A stretch of DNA of 64,000 bases, from positions 167,616-231,615 of the forward strand of contig NZ_SMOD01000014.1 of NCBI RefSeq assembly GCF_004353905.1, read 5' to 3'. Source of the stretch: Paraburkholderia guartelaensis. Its GTDB lineage: Bacteria > Pseudomonadota > Gammaproteobacteria > Burkholderiales > Burkholderiaceae. Position numbers and translations under genes: made by a program. Shown in pieces: positions 34,022 to 42,411 of this stretch (within the stretch, counting starts at the first letter, position 1; each line of letters starts with the position of its first letter). The notes below the pieces were generated by a model, which saw nothing but the letters and a program-made list of their open reading frames with translations, did not search any database and was not told where the DNA came from.

Positions 34022-35488
34022 TCAAGCGAGGGTCGCGTCCGCCGACAATGCGTACGCGATGCATCGTCGCGCGAGAACGTCGGTCGGGTCAACCAGCCTG
34101 ACGCGCGCGCCGCCGCTGCCCACGAATTCACTCCCGGTCAACAGGAGCGGGAGTTCAGTGCACCCAAGGACGACGACTTCGACGCCTTCGGCAATCAGTC
34201 CTTCCATCGCGGCAGCGATGTCCTCCTGACACTGCCCCGTCGTCAATCCCGCCTTGACGCCATGTTTGCCGTAGATGGCTTCCATCACGCGCTCCTGTAG
34301 CGCAGGGGAGGGCACGACCTGACGAAGATCCTGCGATTCGAGCGCCTTCCGATAGACCCCGCTCTCGATCGTGCCCGATGTCGCGAGCACGCCGACATCA
34401 CGAAGCGCCGGATACGTCTCGCGCAGATAGCCAACCGTGACCGTCAACATGTTCACAATCGGAATGTTGAGGTACGGCTGGATGCGCTCGACGAATGCAT
34501 GCGCGGTGTTGCACGGAATCGCGATGATATCCGCGCCGCCGTCTTCGAGCCGCTTGCACGTCGCGTACAGCGAGACCGTTGGGTCCGCGCCGTCGCCAAT
34601 TAGATTATCGGTGCGATCCGGAATCTGCGGGTTTTGTTCGACCAGCAGCTTGATGTGGTCCTGGTCGCGCGTGGCGGGCGTATTGCGGACAATCTTCTGC
34701 AGAAAATCGACCGTCGCCGCGGGACCCACACCGCCCACGACCCCAACCTTGAAGGCATGCGACGGCGAACCGTAACCGCCGGAGACGACGTACTGCGCAT
34801 ACGCGAGGTTGGCATCGACGAGCGGCACGCCCAGCAGGCCGATTTCATCCGCAACCAGGGCGATTTCCGTCATGCCGGGGACGATCACCTGGGCGCCTTG
34901 CTCGACCAGATCCCGGCAAGCCTCGCGCAGCAGTTCGACCGGACGCCCGCGCAGGTTGCCGCTCTTGATACCATCCGATCCATATACCGCTTCCGTAACC
35001 GGATCGAATCCTTCGTCGCATCGGGGGTGGATGACTTCGGACTCGGGGGGCGCAAAGTACCGTTCAAACAAGCGCTTTTCCCGCGTGTAGTCGGAGGCGA
35101 GTATGCCGATACGGCTTGCGCCCGGGAACTTGCGCCGAACATGGCTGCGAACTGCCTCGATCATGTCCACGATCTGCAGGCGCGTGTTTGCGCGCAGTTC
35201 GTCGATGAAGGTATGACTGAGAAAGCACGGCAGCACCACAGTTGTCACGCCGCGCTTCTCGAAGTCCCGGATCATCTCGAAGATATACAGCTTGCGTTCC
35301 GTCGTCGCGGTGCTTCCGGAGCCCGAGTTGGGAAAAGGCGACTGCTGAAAGATTGCGTCGAAGTGCTCGGCATCGGTCGATGCGGGCGTCGCCTTCACCA
35401 GTTTGAAGAAGACATCTGCGCTTGCCAGCGGCCCCAGGCCGCCGACAATACCGAACTTGCGCTTGTGGCCGGCGACATCGGAAGTCAT
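34022..35488 (-). CDS. Tandem aspartate/glutamate racemase with degenerate N-terminal copy
   Basis: A 488-residue fusion of two Asp/Glu racemase domains (about residues 10-235 and 245-475); normal enzymes are about 230. The C-terminal copy has both catalytic cysteines, Cys326 in IPCNTAHAF and Cys443 in LGCTELPLL. The N-terminal copy keeps Cys88 (LPCFLSHTF) but has Met206 in PGMTEIA, so the two-base mechanism is lost. The active C half likely interconverts D- and L-aspartate, feeding aspA. The N half may be a structural or regulatory subunit. The gene overlaps the symporter gene by four bases. Confidence 0.86.
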   Translation of the reverse strand: MTSDVAGHKRKFGIVGGLGPLASADVFFKLVKATPASTDAEHFDAIFQQSPFPNSGSGSTATTERKLYIFEMIRDFEKRGVTTVVLPCFLSHTFIDELRANTRLQIVDMIEAVRSHVRRKFPGASRIGILASDYTREKRLFERYFAPPESEVIHPRCDEGFDPVTEAVYGSDGIKSGNLRGRPVELLREACRDLVEQGAQVIVPGMTEIALVADEIGLLGVPLVDANLAYAQYVVSGGYGSPSHAFKVGVVGGVGPAATVDFLQKIVRNTPATRDQDHIKLLVEQNPQIPDRTDNLIGDGADPTVSLYATCKRLEDGGADIIAIPCNTAHAFVERIQPYLNIPIVNMLTVTVGYLRETYPALRDVGVLATSGTIESGVYRKALESQDLRQVVPSPALQERVMEAIYGKHGVKAGLTTGQCQEDIAAAMEGLIAEGVEVVVLGCTELPLLLTGSEFVGSGGARVRLVDPTDVLARRCIAYALSADATLA

Positions 35489-36780
35489 TTCGCTCCACCC
35501 TGCGCCGGACCGAAAATCTGTTCGCCATCCTCAATGAAGTCGGAAGCGTTGCTGTCGCGCGCGCCTTCCCACTTCGCGATCACGGCGGTCGCCACGCTGT
35601 TGCCGATCACATTGGTCATCGTGCGGCCCATATCGAGGATCTGGTCGATCGCGAGCACCATGGCTACCCCTTCGACCGGCAAATGGAACATCGGCGCCAC
35701 CGCGGCGACCACCACCACCGAGCCGCGCGGCACGCTGGCCATGCCCTTGCTGCTGAGCATCAGTACGAGCAGCATGAAGAATTGCTGCGAGATCGGCATG
35801 TTGACCCCGAACGCCTGGGCGATAAAGATGGCCGCAAACGCCTGATACATCATCGAGCCGTCCAGATTGAACGCATAGCCCAACGGCAGCGTGAAGCCGA
35901 CGACTTTCTTGTCGACGCCAAAGCGCTCCAGCTGCTCGGTCAGCCGCGGATAGGCCGCCTCGCTGCTCGCCGTTGCAAACGCGATCATGGCGGGTTCGCG
36001 CACCGCCTTGAGCAAGGCGCCGACACGACGGCCGAGGAACAAATACCCGACAAAAACCAGGATCGCCCACAGCACGACCAGCCCCAGATAGAAGGAGCCA
36101 ATCAGCTTGCCATACGTGTAGATGACGTCGAGGCCGCGCAGCGTCACCGCCGAAGCGATCGCACCGAACACGCCGAAGGGCGCCGCACGCATGACGTAGT
36201 TCGTCACGCGCAGCATGACGGGCACCATGCCTTCAATCATCTCGATCACGACCTTGACGCGCGCGTCCCGCTTCGTTGCGCTCAGACCCAGGCCGAGGAA
36301 GACAGAGAAGACCAGGATCTGCAGGATATCGTTACGCGCCATGGCGTCGAGCAGGCTGGTGGGAAAGGCGTGGGTCAGGACGTCCCTGAAGTTCAGCGCC
36401 GAGGTATTCAGGCCGGTATCGACTTCACCGGTACCCGCCACCATGTGCAGGCCAGCCCCCGGCTGCAGGAGATTGGCGAAGACGAGGCCCACCGTAAGCG
36501 AAATCAGCGACGCGCAAACGAACCAGCCCACCGAACGCAAACCGATGCGGCCGACGTCCTGGCCGCTGTCCATGCCGGCGAGGCCCGACACCAGCGTGAC
36601 GAACACCAGTGGCGCGATGATCATCTTGATGAGACGCAGGAAGATGTCCGTGATGATCGAGAAGTATCCTGCAATGGCTTTGAGTGCCGCCGGGTCGGAT
36701 GTGCTGGCGTGGCACGCGTAGCCCGCAATGACGCCCAGTATCATGCCAACGGCAATATAAACGGTGAGGCGATTTTTCAT
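35485..36780 (-). CDS. Dicarboxylate/amino acid:cation symporter (DAACS family)
   Basis: A 431-residue secondary transporter of the GltP/DctA family with eight membrane helices and two re-entrant loops. Conserved parts are ATASSEAAYPRL (hairpin 1 serine-rich), GYAFNLDGSMMYQ (NMDGT-like cation site) and VPRGSVVVVAAVA (hairpin 2). It takes up aspartate, glutamate or C4-dicarboxylates with H+ or Na+. Start 36780 lies after GGACAGACGG; the longer frame enters the operator region. Co-transcription with racemase and aspartase points to aspartate. Confidence 0.88.
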   Translation of the reverse strand: MKNRLTVYIAVGMILGVIAGYACHASTSDPAALKAIAGYFSIITDIFLRLIKMIIAPLVFVTLVSGLAGMDSGQDVGRIGLRSVGWFVCASLISLTVGLVFANLLQPGAGLHMVAGTGEVDTGLNTSALNFRDVLTHAFPTSLLDAMARNDILQILVFSVFLGLGLSATKRDARVKVVIEMIEGMVPVMLRVTNYVMRAAPFGVFGAIASAVTLRGLDVIYTYGKLIGSFYLGLVVLWAILVFVGYLFLGRRVGALLKAVREPAMIAFATASSEAAYPRLTEQLERFGVDKKVVGFTLPLGYAFNLDGSMMYQAFAAIFIAQAFGVNMPISQQFFMLLVLMLSSKGMASVPRGSVVVVAAVAPMFHLPVEGVAMVLAIDQILDMGRTMTNVIGNSVATAVIAKWEGARDSNASDFIEDGEQIFGPAQGGAK

Positions 36781-36932
36781 TTCCGTCTGTCCTTGAGTGA
36801 CGCAAGGTGGTCGAGACATGACCGGTGTACGTTGAGAGACGCCTGGAGCGAGATCGACTGCGACCTCGGCCAAGCGTTGGGAGGCATATTAGGGGTGCCA
36901 AAAGAAGCGATGATGCCGTTGTTGCATGTGCG

Positions 36933-36964
36933 TATGCGAATTTTGCATAACGCGGGAAAACCCT
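36933..36964. promoter_or_regulatory. Composite LysR-type operator before the symporter operon
   Basis: TATGCGAATTTTGCATA (36933-36949) has a T-N11-A core with 7 of 8 symmetric positions. It is followed after 4 bases by GGGAAAACCCT (36954-36964). The same two elements with identical 21-bp offset lie before asparaginase at 39399-39430. The site is about 155 bp upstream of the symporter start and touches the LysR stop codon. Confidence 0.6.
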
Positions 36965-37877
36965 AGACGCCGGTCTGTAGAACCGCGCGAAGATGCTGCC
37001 AGAGCGTATCGAGAAACTCACTGCGATTCGATGCGTCGCGGTAGACGCGCAGCTCGATATCCAGATTCCAGTGCGTCGGGCCTGCAGGGACGAGTTCACC
37101 CGCGTCCAGTTCCGCGGCTATCGCGCTCTTTGGCAGCCACGCCATCCCTTCGCCTTCCATGACCATTTTTTTGAGCACCTCGGCCATGTCCGATTCATAG
37201 TGAAGCAACAAGGAAGGCGCAGAGGGCGCTCGAGCGAGCAGCACCGCAAGGCAGCGGCCGAAATAACTCGTTTCCGTGTATGAAATGTGAGGCAATGGCT
37301 GTTTTGCCGTTCCCGGCAGTCGATACATCGGCGCGGAACGCAGGTTGGGTCTGCTGGCAGGCATGAGCGTGTCGATACCCACCGTGAGATGCTCATACTT
37401 CGCGGGATCGAGATGCAAGGGCAGTTCGGGGTGGTGGTAGGCGAACATCAACTCGCAGTTGCCATTCACGAGCGTCAGGATCGAGTCGTGCACATTGGCC
37501 GGTACCACGCGCGCGCGCACGTCCCCAAAGTGTGCGGAAAGCGCCTTGAGCCACGCAGGCAGAAAATTCAGCGCGATGGTGTGGCCGGCGGCAATCTGGA
37601 GGCTCTTGCCGCCGATCCGTTTTTCAGTCCGGATGATGGCGCGTGTATCGAAGAGTTTGTTCAGGATATCTTCAGCGACTTCGCGGAAGAGTTGTCCTGC
37701 GGGCGTCAACACGGGAGGGAAGCTGCTGCGATCGATCAATTCCGCCCCGACCCATTGCTCCAGCGATTGAATGCGCCGGCTGAACCCGGACTGGGTCACA
37801 TTGCGGAACTCCGCTGCGCGTGAAAAGCTCTGGTATTGAGCAAGAGCGATGAAGTCCTCGACCCACTTGATTTCCAT
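36963..37877 (-). CDS. LysR family regulator of the asparagine/aspartate module
   Basis: A 304-residue LysR-type regulator. The N-terminal HTH (about residues 1-60) contains FSRAAEFRNVTQSGFSRRI and the C-terminal part is a periplasmic-binding-like effector domain. Start 37877 gives the normal MEIKWVEDFIALAQ opening; longer frames add Arg-rich residues. It lies between asparaginase and the symporter operon on the same strand. Two matching T-N11-A operators before those genes make it the probable activator. Confidence 0.88.
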   Translation of the reverse strand: MEIKWVEDFIALAQYQSFSRAAEFRNVTQSGFSRRIQSLEQWVGAELIDRSSFPPVLTPAGQLFREVAEDILNKLFDTRAIIRTEKRIGGKSLQIAAGHTIALNFLPAWLKALSAHFGDVRARVVPANVHDSILTLVNGNCELMFAYHHPELPLHLDPAKYEHLTVGIDTLMPASRPNLRSAPMYRLPGTAKQPLPHISYTETSYFGRCLAVLLARAPSAPSLLLHYESDMAEVLKKMVMEGEGMAWLPKSAIAAELDAGELVPAGPTHWNLDIELRVYRDASNRSEFLDTLWQHLRAVLQTGV

Positions 37878-38056
37878 ACGTATGGCCCGCCTTCTGGGAC
37901 GCGAAATGCCGTTTTCGGGAAGCTCCGATCTTACGCCGGTACCGTTGCACCAGGTCGCGTCGAGGACTGTGCCTGACCTGGCGAAGGCTCGCGATGGTGT
38001 CGACGCGAATTGCGCCCGCACTAACCCAATGCAGACGCAATCCTCATCGGTTGCGG

Positions 38057-39199
38057 TCAGTAAGTCGCAGAAAACGCTGCCTGTACCTGGTCGGGCGACG
38101 TGATCCCATTGGCGATCAACAGTTGGGTCAGCAAACGGGCTTTCTCAGGATTGAGATCGAGGGACGCGACAAACCCGCTCTTGTCATCGTCGACTTCGAC
38201 GTTGCGGTTCACGAAGCCCGATCCAACCCGCGAGGACCGGACGACAACGACGCCCATTTTTGCGGCACGCTGCATGGCAAGCATGGCGGCATTGGAAACG
38301 TCGCCGTCGCCGACCCCGGCGATCACGATCCCCTTCGCCTTGTCTGCGATCGCATGGTCGATCTGTGTCGCGTCCATGTTGCTGTGCGCGAAGATGATCT
38401 CGACCCGCGGCAGTTGCCCGTCTACGGGCAGCGTGTACGGAGGCTTGCGAGCGGCGAGAACGGGCGCAACGAAGCGGATCGACGCCGGGTCCACGTAGCC
38501 GATTGGCCCGGCGTTGGGAGACAGAAACGTCTGAAGGGAAGTGGTATTCGTCTTGGTGATCCAACGCGGATCATGAATCGTGTCGTTCATGACCACCATC
38601 ACGCCCCGCCCCTGCGACTGCGGGCTGGCAGCAACTTCAACGGCTTCGAGGAGGTTATTGGGCCCATCAGCACTGGTGACACCGCCCGGTCGCATCGATC
38701 CCACGAGCACGACAGGCTTGGTGGAATGGATAACGTTCTTCAGAAAGAACGCGGTTTCCTCCATCGTGTCCGTGCCATGCGTGATCACGACACCGTCGGC
38801 CTCGCCGCGATCAAAAATCTCATTGATGCGTTTGGCCAGTTGAAACCAGACCTTGTCGTTCATGTCTTGCGAGCCGATATTCGAAATCTGCTCCGCCGAG
38901 ATCGTGGCGAATTTCTCGATGCCAGGTACATCCTTGATCAGCTGCTTCCCGGTGCGCTCGCCCGAGTTGTATCCGATTGCCGAACGGGCATCCGCCGTTC
39001 CCGAGATCGTGCCTCCGGTTGCAAGCACGACGACGCGTGGAAGTTGTTTTGCTTGGCTGGTGGCATTTGTTTGTTGTTCGGCGCCGGTGTCCGCGGCTGC
39101 GGCGGACGCGCAATAGAGTGGAAGGGCAAGGAAGATGGCCAGTGCGGCTGCAACGGTCGTACGAAATTGAGTCGAAACGGGGTGCGCGAATTTATTCAT
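38057..39199 (-). CDS. ansB: Periplasmic (type II) L-asparaginase
   Basis: A 380-residue enzyme with a signal peptide of about 35 residues (hydrophobic AALAIFLALPLY, cleavage near SAAAAD). Both catalytic threonine motifs are visible: TGGTISGT with Thr64 and HGTDTMEET with Thr143/Asp144. The latter is the high-affinity periplasmic pattern. It hydrolyses L-asparagine to L-aspartate and ammonia outside the membrane, supplying the DAACS symporter. Start 39199 is the first ATG; a TTG at 39211 is in frame. The composite operator is 200 bp upstream. Confidence 0.92.
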   Translation of the reverse strand: MNKFAHPVSTQFRTTVAAALAIFLALPLYCASAAAADTGAEQQTNATSQAKQLPRVVVLATGGTISGTADARSAIGYNSGERTGKQLIKDVPGIEKFATISAEQISNIGSQDMNDKVWFQLAKRINEIFDRGEADGVVITHGTDTMEETAFFLKNVIHSTKPVVLVGSMRPGGVTSADGPNNLLEAVEVAASPQSQGRGVMVVMNDTIHDPRWITKTNTTSLQTFLSPNAGPIGYVDPASIRFVAPVLAARKPPYTLPVDGQLPRVEIIFAHSNMDATQIDHAIADKAKGIVIAGVGDGDVSNAAMLAMQRAAKMGVVVVRSSRVGSGFVNRNVEVDDDKSGFVASLDLNPEKARLLTQLLIANGITSPDQVQAAFSATY

Positions 39200-39398
39200 G
39201 ATCGTGTGCAAACGGAAGAGACCTTAGACGGAAGGAACGGCTAACTCACCGGCTCGTTGATGAACTGAACAAAGCGGGCGATCCCACGACTCCGAATTCG
39301 ATTGGTAGCGGGATGGATCACGCCTCACACCTCACACCAGAGTCAGACCGGATGGTAGAAGCGGTCAAAAAAAGGACGATGCGGGGGTGGCATGTCCC

Positions 39399-39430
39399 TA
39401 TGCGAGACTCGCATAACGTGGGAAAACCCT
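39399..39430. promoter_or_regulatory. Composite LysR-type operator before asparaginase
   Basis: TATGCGAGACTCGCATA (39399-39415) is a perfect 17-bp palindrome with a T-N11-A core. GGGAAAACCCT follows at 39420-39430. Spacing and sequence match the site at 36933-36964, including the shared GCATAACG join. Confidence 0.65.
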
Positions 39431-39538
39431 GGCTTCGCCGACGTGCGATGCCAGTCTCTTCGGCCTGGAGCAGGGTAGCTACATATCAGTAGTAGTCCAG
39501 ACTAATTTGCGCGTGATTGGAAGTGTTTCTCATCTCCA

Positions 39539-39573
39539 CAGGTCGGACCAGCGACTACCGGCTGGCCGACCTG
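39539..39573 (-). repeat. Strong hairpin downstream of the LysE gene
   Basis: CAGGTCGG-a-CCAGC pairs with GCTGG-CCGACCTG around an 8-base loop (13 pairs, one bulge). It starts about 50 bp past the LysE stop in the minus direction. No U-tract follows, so it may protect the mRNA 3' end or aid Rho-dependent ending. Confidence 0.5.
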
Positions 39574-39624
39574 GTGCATGCATCCGGGAAAGCGCGCCAC
39601 GACCATCGCGCCGCCCGGCCAGCT

Positions 39625-40260
39625 CTACTGCCGAATCAGAGCCATCATCGCGCCAAACCCGACGAACACACCGCCCGTCACGCGGTTGAACGCCTTTGCC
39701 ACGCGGCGGCTCTTGAGCGTTGCGCCGATGCGCGTGCCGAAACCCGCGTAGACGAGATACCAGCTCACTTCGCACACGGCGAAGGTTGCAACGAGCACGC
39801 CGAACTGCGGCAGCACCGGCCGGGTCGCGTCGATGAACTGCGGCAGAAGCGCCGCCGCGAAAAGGATCGCCTTCGGGTTGCTGCCGCCGACGAGAAAGCC
39901 GTTGCGATAGAGCGCGAGCGGCGAGCGCACGGGGCGCGCGGCCACACGTTCGGCAACGTCGGCCGCGGCTTCGGGCACGGGTGCGCCCCACGCCTTGATG
40001 CCCAGGTACACGAGGTACGCGGCGCCGATGAAGCGCAGTGCGTTGAACATGGTCGGCCACGCTTGCAGGAACACGCCGAGCCCGGCCGCCGAAACGGCGA
40101 GCATCAGAATCAGTGCGGATAGGCAACCGGCCATGGTCGCGCTCGTGCGGCGCAGTCCGTACTGCGCGCCGTGCGACATGATGAGCAACATGTTGGGACC
40201 AGGGATGGCGCAGACGACGAAGACGGTGACGAGGAACAGCCACCAGGTATGCAGATTCAT
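39625..40260 (-). CDS. LysE/RhtB family amino-acid exporter
   Basis: A 211-residue inner-membrane protein with six helices. AIPGPNMLLIMSHGAQYGLRR in helix 1 is given in part as IPGPNMLLIMSHG; NGFLVGGSNPKAILFAAALL follows in helix 4, given as GGSNPKAILF. These are the LysE/RhtB hallmarks. It exports an amino acid or derivative by proton exchange. Its placement upstream of the asparagine module, on the same strand but 425 bp away, makes a functional link possible but unproven. Confidence 0.88.
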   Translation of the reverse strand: MNLHTWWLFLVTVFVVCAIPGPNMLLIMSHGAQYGLRRTSATMAGCLSALILMLAVSAAGLGVFLQAWPTMFNALRFIGAAYLVYLGIKAWGAPVPEAAADVAERVAARPVRSPLALYRNGFLVGGSNPKAILFAAALLPQFIDATRPVLPQFGVLVATFAVCEVSWYLVYAGFGTRIGATLKSRRVAKAFNRVTGGVFVGFGAMMALIRQ

Positions 40261-40385
40261 TGCAGCGGCGAGATCAAAGAGGGCTGGAAAACGGCGAAGG
40301 GAAGATTATGCCAGCGGACGGCCCGAGCCTGGCCGCAGCCGGCAAGCCAAGGGTGATCCGGCGTCCGGTGAGAATGCGGGGCGGG

Positions 40386-40449
40386 AAAAAGAAAAGCCCG
40401 CAGCGAATGCGGGCTTGAACCATGCCAATGGAGACATGGAGGAGACGAC
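40386..40449 (-). ncRNA. Candidate small RNA with UCUCCUCC seed, copy 2
   Basis: On the minus strand, TTGCGA (40481-40476), a 17-bp spacer and TATAGT (40458-40453) form a promoter. The transcript begins near 40449 and carries CGTCTCCTCCATGTCTCC, identical to copy 1 at 16617. Next is a stem CCATG/CATGG, then terminator AAGCCCGC-loop-GCGGGCTT with TTCTTTTT. The first stem differs from copy 1 by pairing-preserving changes. It lies upstream of the LysE start and is transcribed toward it. Confidence 0.68.
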
Positions 40450-40653
40450 TTCACTATAGTCAAACAATTGACGCATCGCAATATACGTTCGTATATAACA
40501 TCGTTAATCATTGTCAGATTAATGAGTTAGTGATTGATGCGGCCATCGAGCAGGCACACAATGAAGCGGCGCGTCGCTGGATGGACGGTGCGGCGCACGG
40601 GGGGCGAGACATCGCCTCGTCAGCCCGGAGCGGGTTTCAACTGGAGGGATGAA

Positions 40654-40878
40654 ATGGGCATTCTGGACAAGGTGGGTGAAATTGCCGGTGCGGTTGCCGC
40701 TGTGGAAGGCGCCGAGAAGCTCGATCCGAACGCGGGCTTTCTGACCAAGGCAGCCGCCGCGGTTGCCGGTTTCGAGGGCGCCAAGGAAGTCGAGCAGCTA
40801 GTCGAGAAGAAGGAAGACGAAAAGCCCGCCGACGACAACACCGCGCAACCCGCGGATGGGTCGGATCAGCAGACGTGA
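40654..40878 (+). CDS. Small acidic hypothetical protein
   Basis: A 74-residue protein starting MGILDKVGEIAGAVAAVEG. A helical Ala/Gly-rich N half is followed by a Lys/Glu/Asp-rich tail with no fixed structure expected. CTGGAGGGATGAA before ATG 40654 is a good ribosome site. There is no signal peptide or known family. A strong terminator follows at 40971, supporting a real transcript. The role is unknown. Confidence 0.65.
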   Translation: MGILDKVGEIAGAVAAVEGAEKLDPNAGFLTKAAAAVAGFEGAKEVEQLVEKKEDEKPADDNTAQPADGSDQQT

Positions 40879-40970
40879 GCGCATCGCCGCGCGCATGACG
40901 GTTTGACCGGGGAGTCGCGCGCGCTTCGCTTCGTAGTGTCAGATACGCGAGTGGCAGTACAGATACAGGA

Positions 40971-41000
40971 AAGCCGCGGCTGGATCAGCCGCGGCTTTTT
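40971..41000. terminator. Strong terminator between convergent genes
   Basis: AAGCCGCGGCTG and CAGCCGCGGCTT form a perfect 12-bp stem with a 3-base loop, followed by TTT. The A-rich flank on the other side is short, so it serves the plus-strand small gene mainly and perhaps the minus-strand MFS gene too. Confidence 0.85.
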
Positions 41001-41026
41001 CATTGGACCAACCACCAGGCAGGCCG

Positions 41027-42316
41027 CTAGCGGCCAGAGGCCGGCGACGCGCGATAAACGAAGCCCAGCGCGATCACCGCAACCGTGAAGCCGAGGGCGA
41101 CGAGGCACACGCCGCTCCAGCGCGCCGTGGCCCACGCAGCGCCGGCCATGAGCGCGCCGGCCGCGCCGCCAATGAAGAACATCCCCACGAAAATCGCATT
41201 GAGCCGGCCGCGCGCGGCGGGGTTGAGCAGGTTGATCGCTCGCCGCCCGAGCGTCTGGTCGGCGATGACACCCGCATCGAGCGCAGCCGCGCCTACGACG
41301 AGCAGGCCGAGCGCCAGCGCTGGATGCGCCGCGGGTGCAAAGCCGCCCCAGCCCGCGCCCGCCACGCCCAGCAGCACGACCGCGCCGAGCATCGTCGCGT
41401 GCGCGGCGTATTGCACCGCGCGTCCTGCGCCATGATCGCCCAGCCGGCCCGCGAGCGGCGTGACGATCGCGCCGCTCGCACCCGCCAGCGCGAACGCGGC
41501 AATGCCGTTCATGCCGAGCGAAAACGGCGGCTGCGAAAGCAGCAGGGCGACCGCGGTCCAGAAAGCGGAGAAGGCGCCCAGCGCAAGCGCCGCAAGGAAG
41601 GCACTGCGCCGCAGAACGCGCTCGGTGCGCAGCAACGTCCAGAGCGAATAGAGCAGATCGGCATAGCGGGCCGTCACGGTCGGCATGCGGTGTGGCGTGC
41701 GCAGAAAGAGGACCACGGCGAGCAGGGCATCCGCCACCGCTTCGATGCCGTAGAACGCGCGCCAGCCTAGCGTTCCCGCAATCAGGCTCGCGAGCGGCCG
41801 TGACAGCAGAATGCCCAGCATCAGGCCACTCATCACGTTGCCGACGGCCCGCCCACGCCGGCTTTCGGGCGCCATCGACGCGGCCATCGGCACGAGCATC
41901 TGGATCACGCTGGAGGTCGCGCCCGCGAGGAATGCCGCGGCGAGAAAGAGCGGGCCCGAGCGCGCCAGCGCCGCGAGCGCCAGAAAGACCGAACAGGCAA
42001 GCAGCGTGCGGAAAATCAGGCGCCGGTTTTCGAGCAGATCGCAGAGCGGCACGAGCAGCAGCAGGCCGGCCGCGTAGCCGAGCTGCGGCAGCATGGCGAC
42101 CGCGCCGACGAATTCCGGGCGCAAATGCAGCGATTGGCTCACGAGCCCGGCGAGCGGCTGGGCCGCAGACAGATTGACGACGATCACACCGACTGCGGCG
42201 GCGAAGAATAGCGTCATCGGCAGCGTGAGCGTGGCGTGATTGGCGTGCTCGGCGTGGCTCGCGGGGGTAGGTTCGCGCGCCATCACACGTGTACAGGTTT
42301 CAGCAGGGTGCTCCAT
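41027..42316 (-). CDS. MFS transporter
   Basis: A 429-residue twelve-helix major facilitator of the drug:H+ antiporter-like type. Helix 1-2 has VNLSAAQPLAGLVS, the loop-2 region PLCDLLENRR, and a central segment ASMAPESRRGRAVGNVMSG. Start 42316 is preferred; 42376 would run into the intergenic palindrome. It is divergent from a LysR gene that probably controls it. The substrate is unknown; this group often exports arabinose-like sugars or drugs. Confidence 0.85.
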   Translation of the reverse strand: MEHPAETCTRVMAREPTPASHAEHANHATLTLPMTLFFAAAVGVIVVNLSAAQPLAGLVSQSLHLRPEFVGAVAMLPQLGYAAGLLLLVPLCDLLENRRLIFRTLLACSVFLALAALARSGPLFLAAAFLAGATSSVIQMLVPMAASMAPESRRGRAVGNVMSGLMLGILLSRPLASLIAGTLGWRAFYGIEAVADALLAVVLFLRTPHRMPTVTARYADLLYSLWTLLRTERVLRRSAFLAALALGAFSAFWTAVALLLSQPPFSLGMNGIAAFALAGASGAIVTPLAGRLGDHGAGRAVQYAAHATMLGAVVLLGVAGAGWGGFAPAAHPALALGLLVVGAAALDAGVIADQTLGRRAINLLNPAARGRLNAIFVGMFFIGGAAGALMAGAAWATARWSGVCLVALGFTVAVIALGFVYRASPASGR

Positions 42317-42380
42317 CGATTGGCTCCGCAACGTGGCAAGTCCAGGTATCGTAGGGAGCATCACGTTATGCGACAATTGA

Positions 42381-42394
42381 ATTATCGCGATAAT
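42381..42394. promoter_or_regulatory. Palindrome between MFS and LysR genes
   Basis: ATTATCGCGATAAT is a perfect 14-bp palindrome located 18 bp before the LysR start and between the two divergent genes. It is the likely binding site of that regulator. Confidence 0.5.
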
Positions 42395-42411
42395 CTTTAT
42401 GCGGAGTCGTT

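Larger units (their letters stand above)
39200..39624. other. Regulatory intergenic region before asparaginase
   Basis: About 425 bases with no supported gene, between the LysE gene and asparaginase, both on the minus strand. It holds the composite LysR-type site at 39399-39430 and a strong hairpin at 39539-39573. A clear -35/-10 pair for asparaginase is not obvious. Confidence 0.5.

Noticed and set aside
36873..36902. Possible sigma-54 promoter (TGGCAC) before the symporter operon
   Set aside because: On the minus strand, GG and the following GC are 12 bases apart instead of the required 10, and no enhancer-binding activator gene is near.
36963..37877. Common TGCGAG half-sites in TetR and LysR operators taken as one regulon
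   Set aside because: Spacing differs (N6 for the TetR sites, N1 for the 39399 palindrome), so the resemblance is probably chance.
37874..37885. CCATACGTATGG palindrome over the LysR start codon
   Set aside because: Twelve symmetric bases at one start codon are not enough without a second copy.
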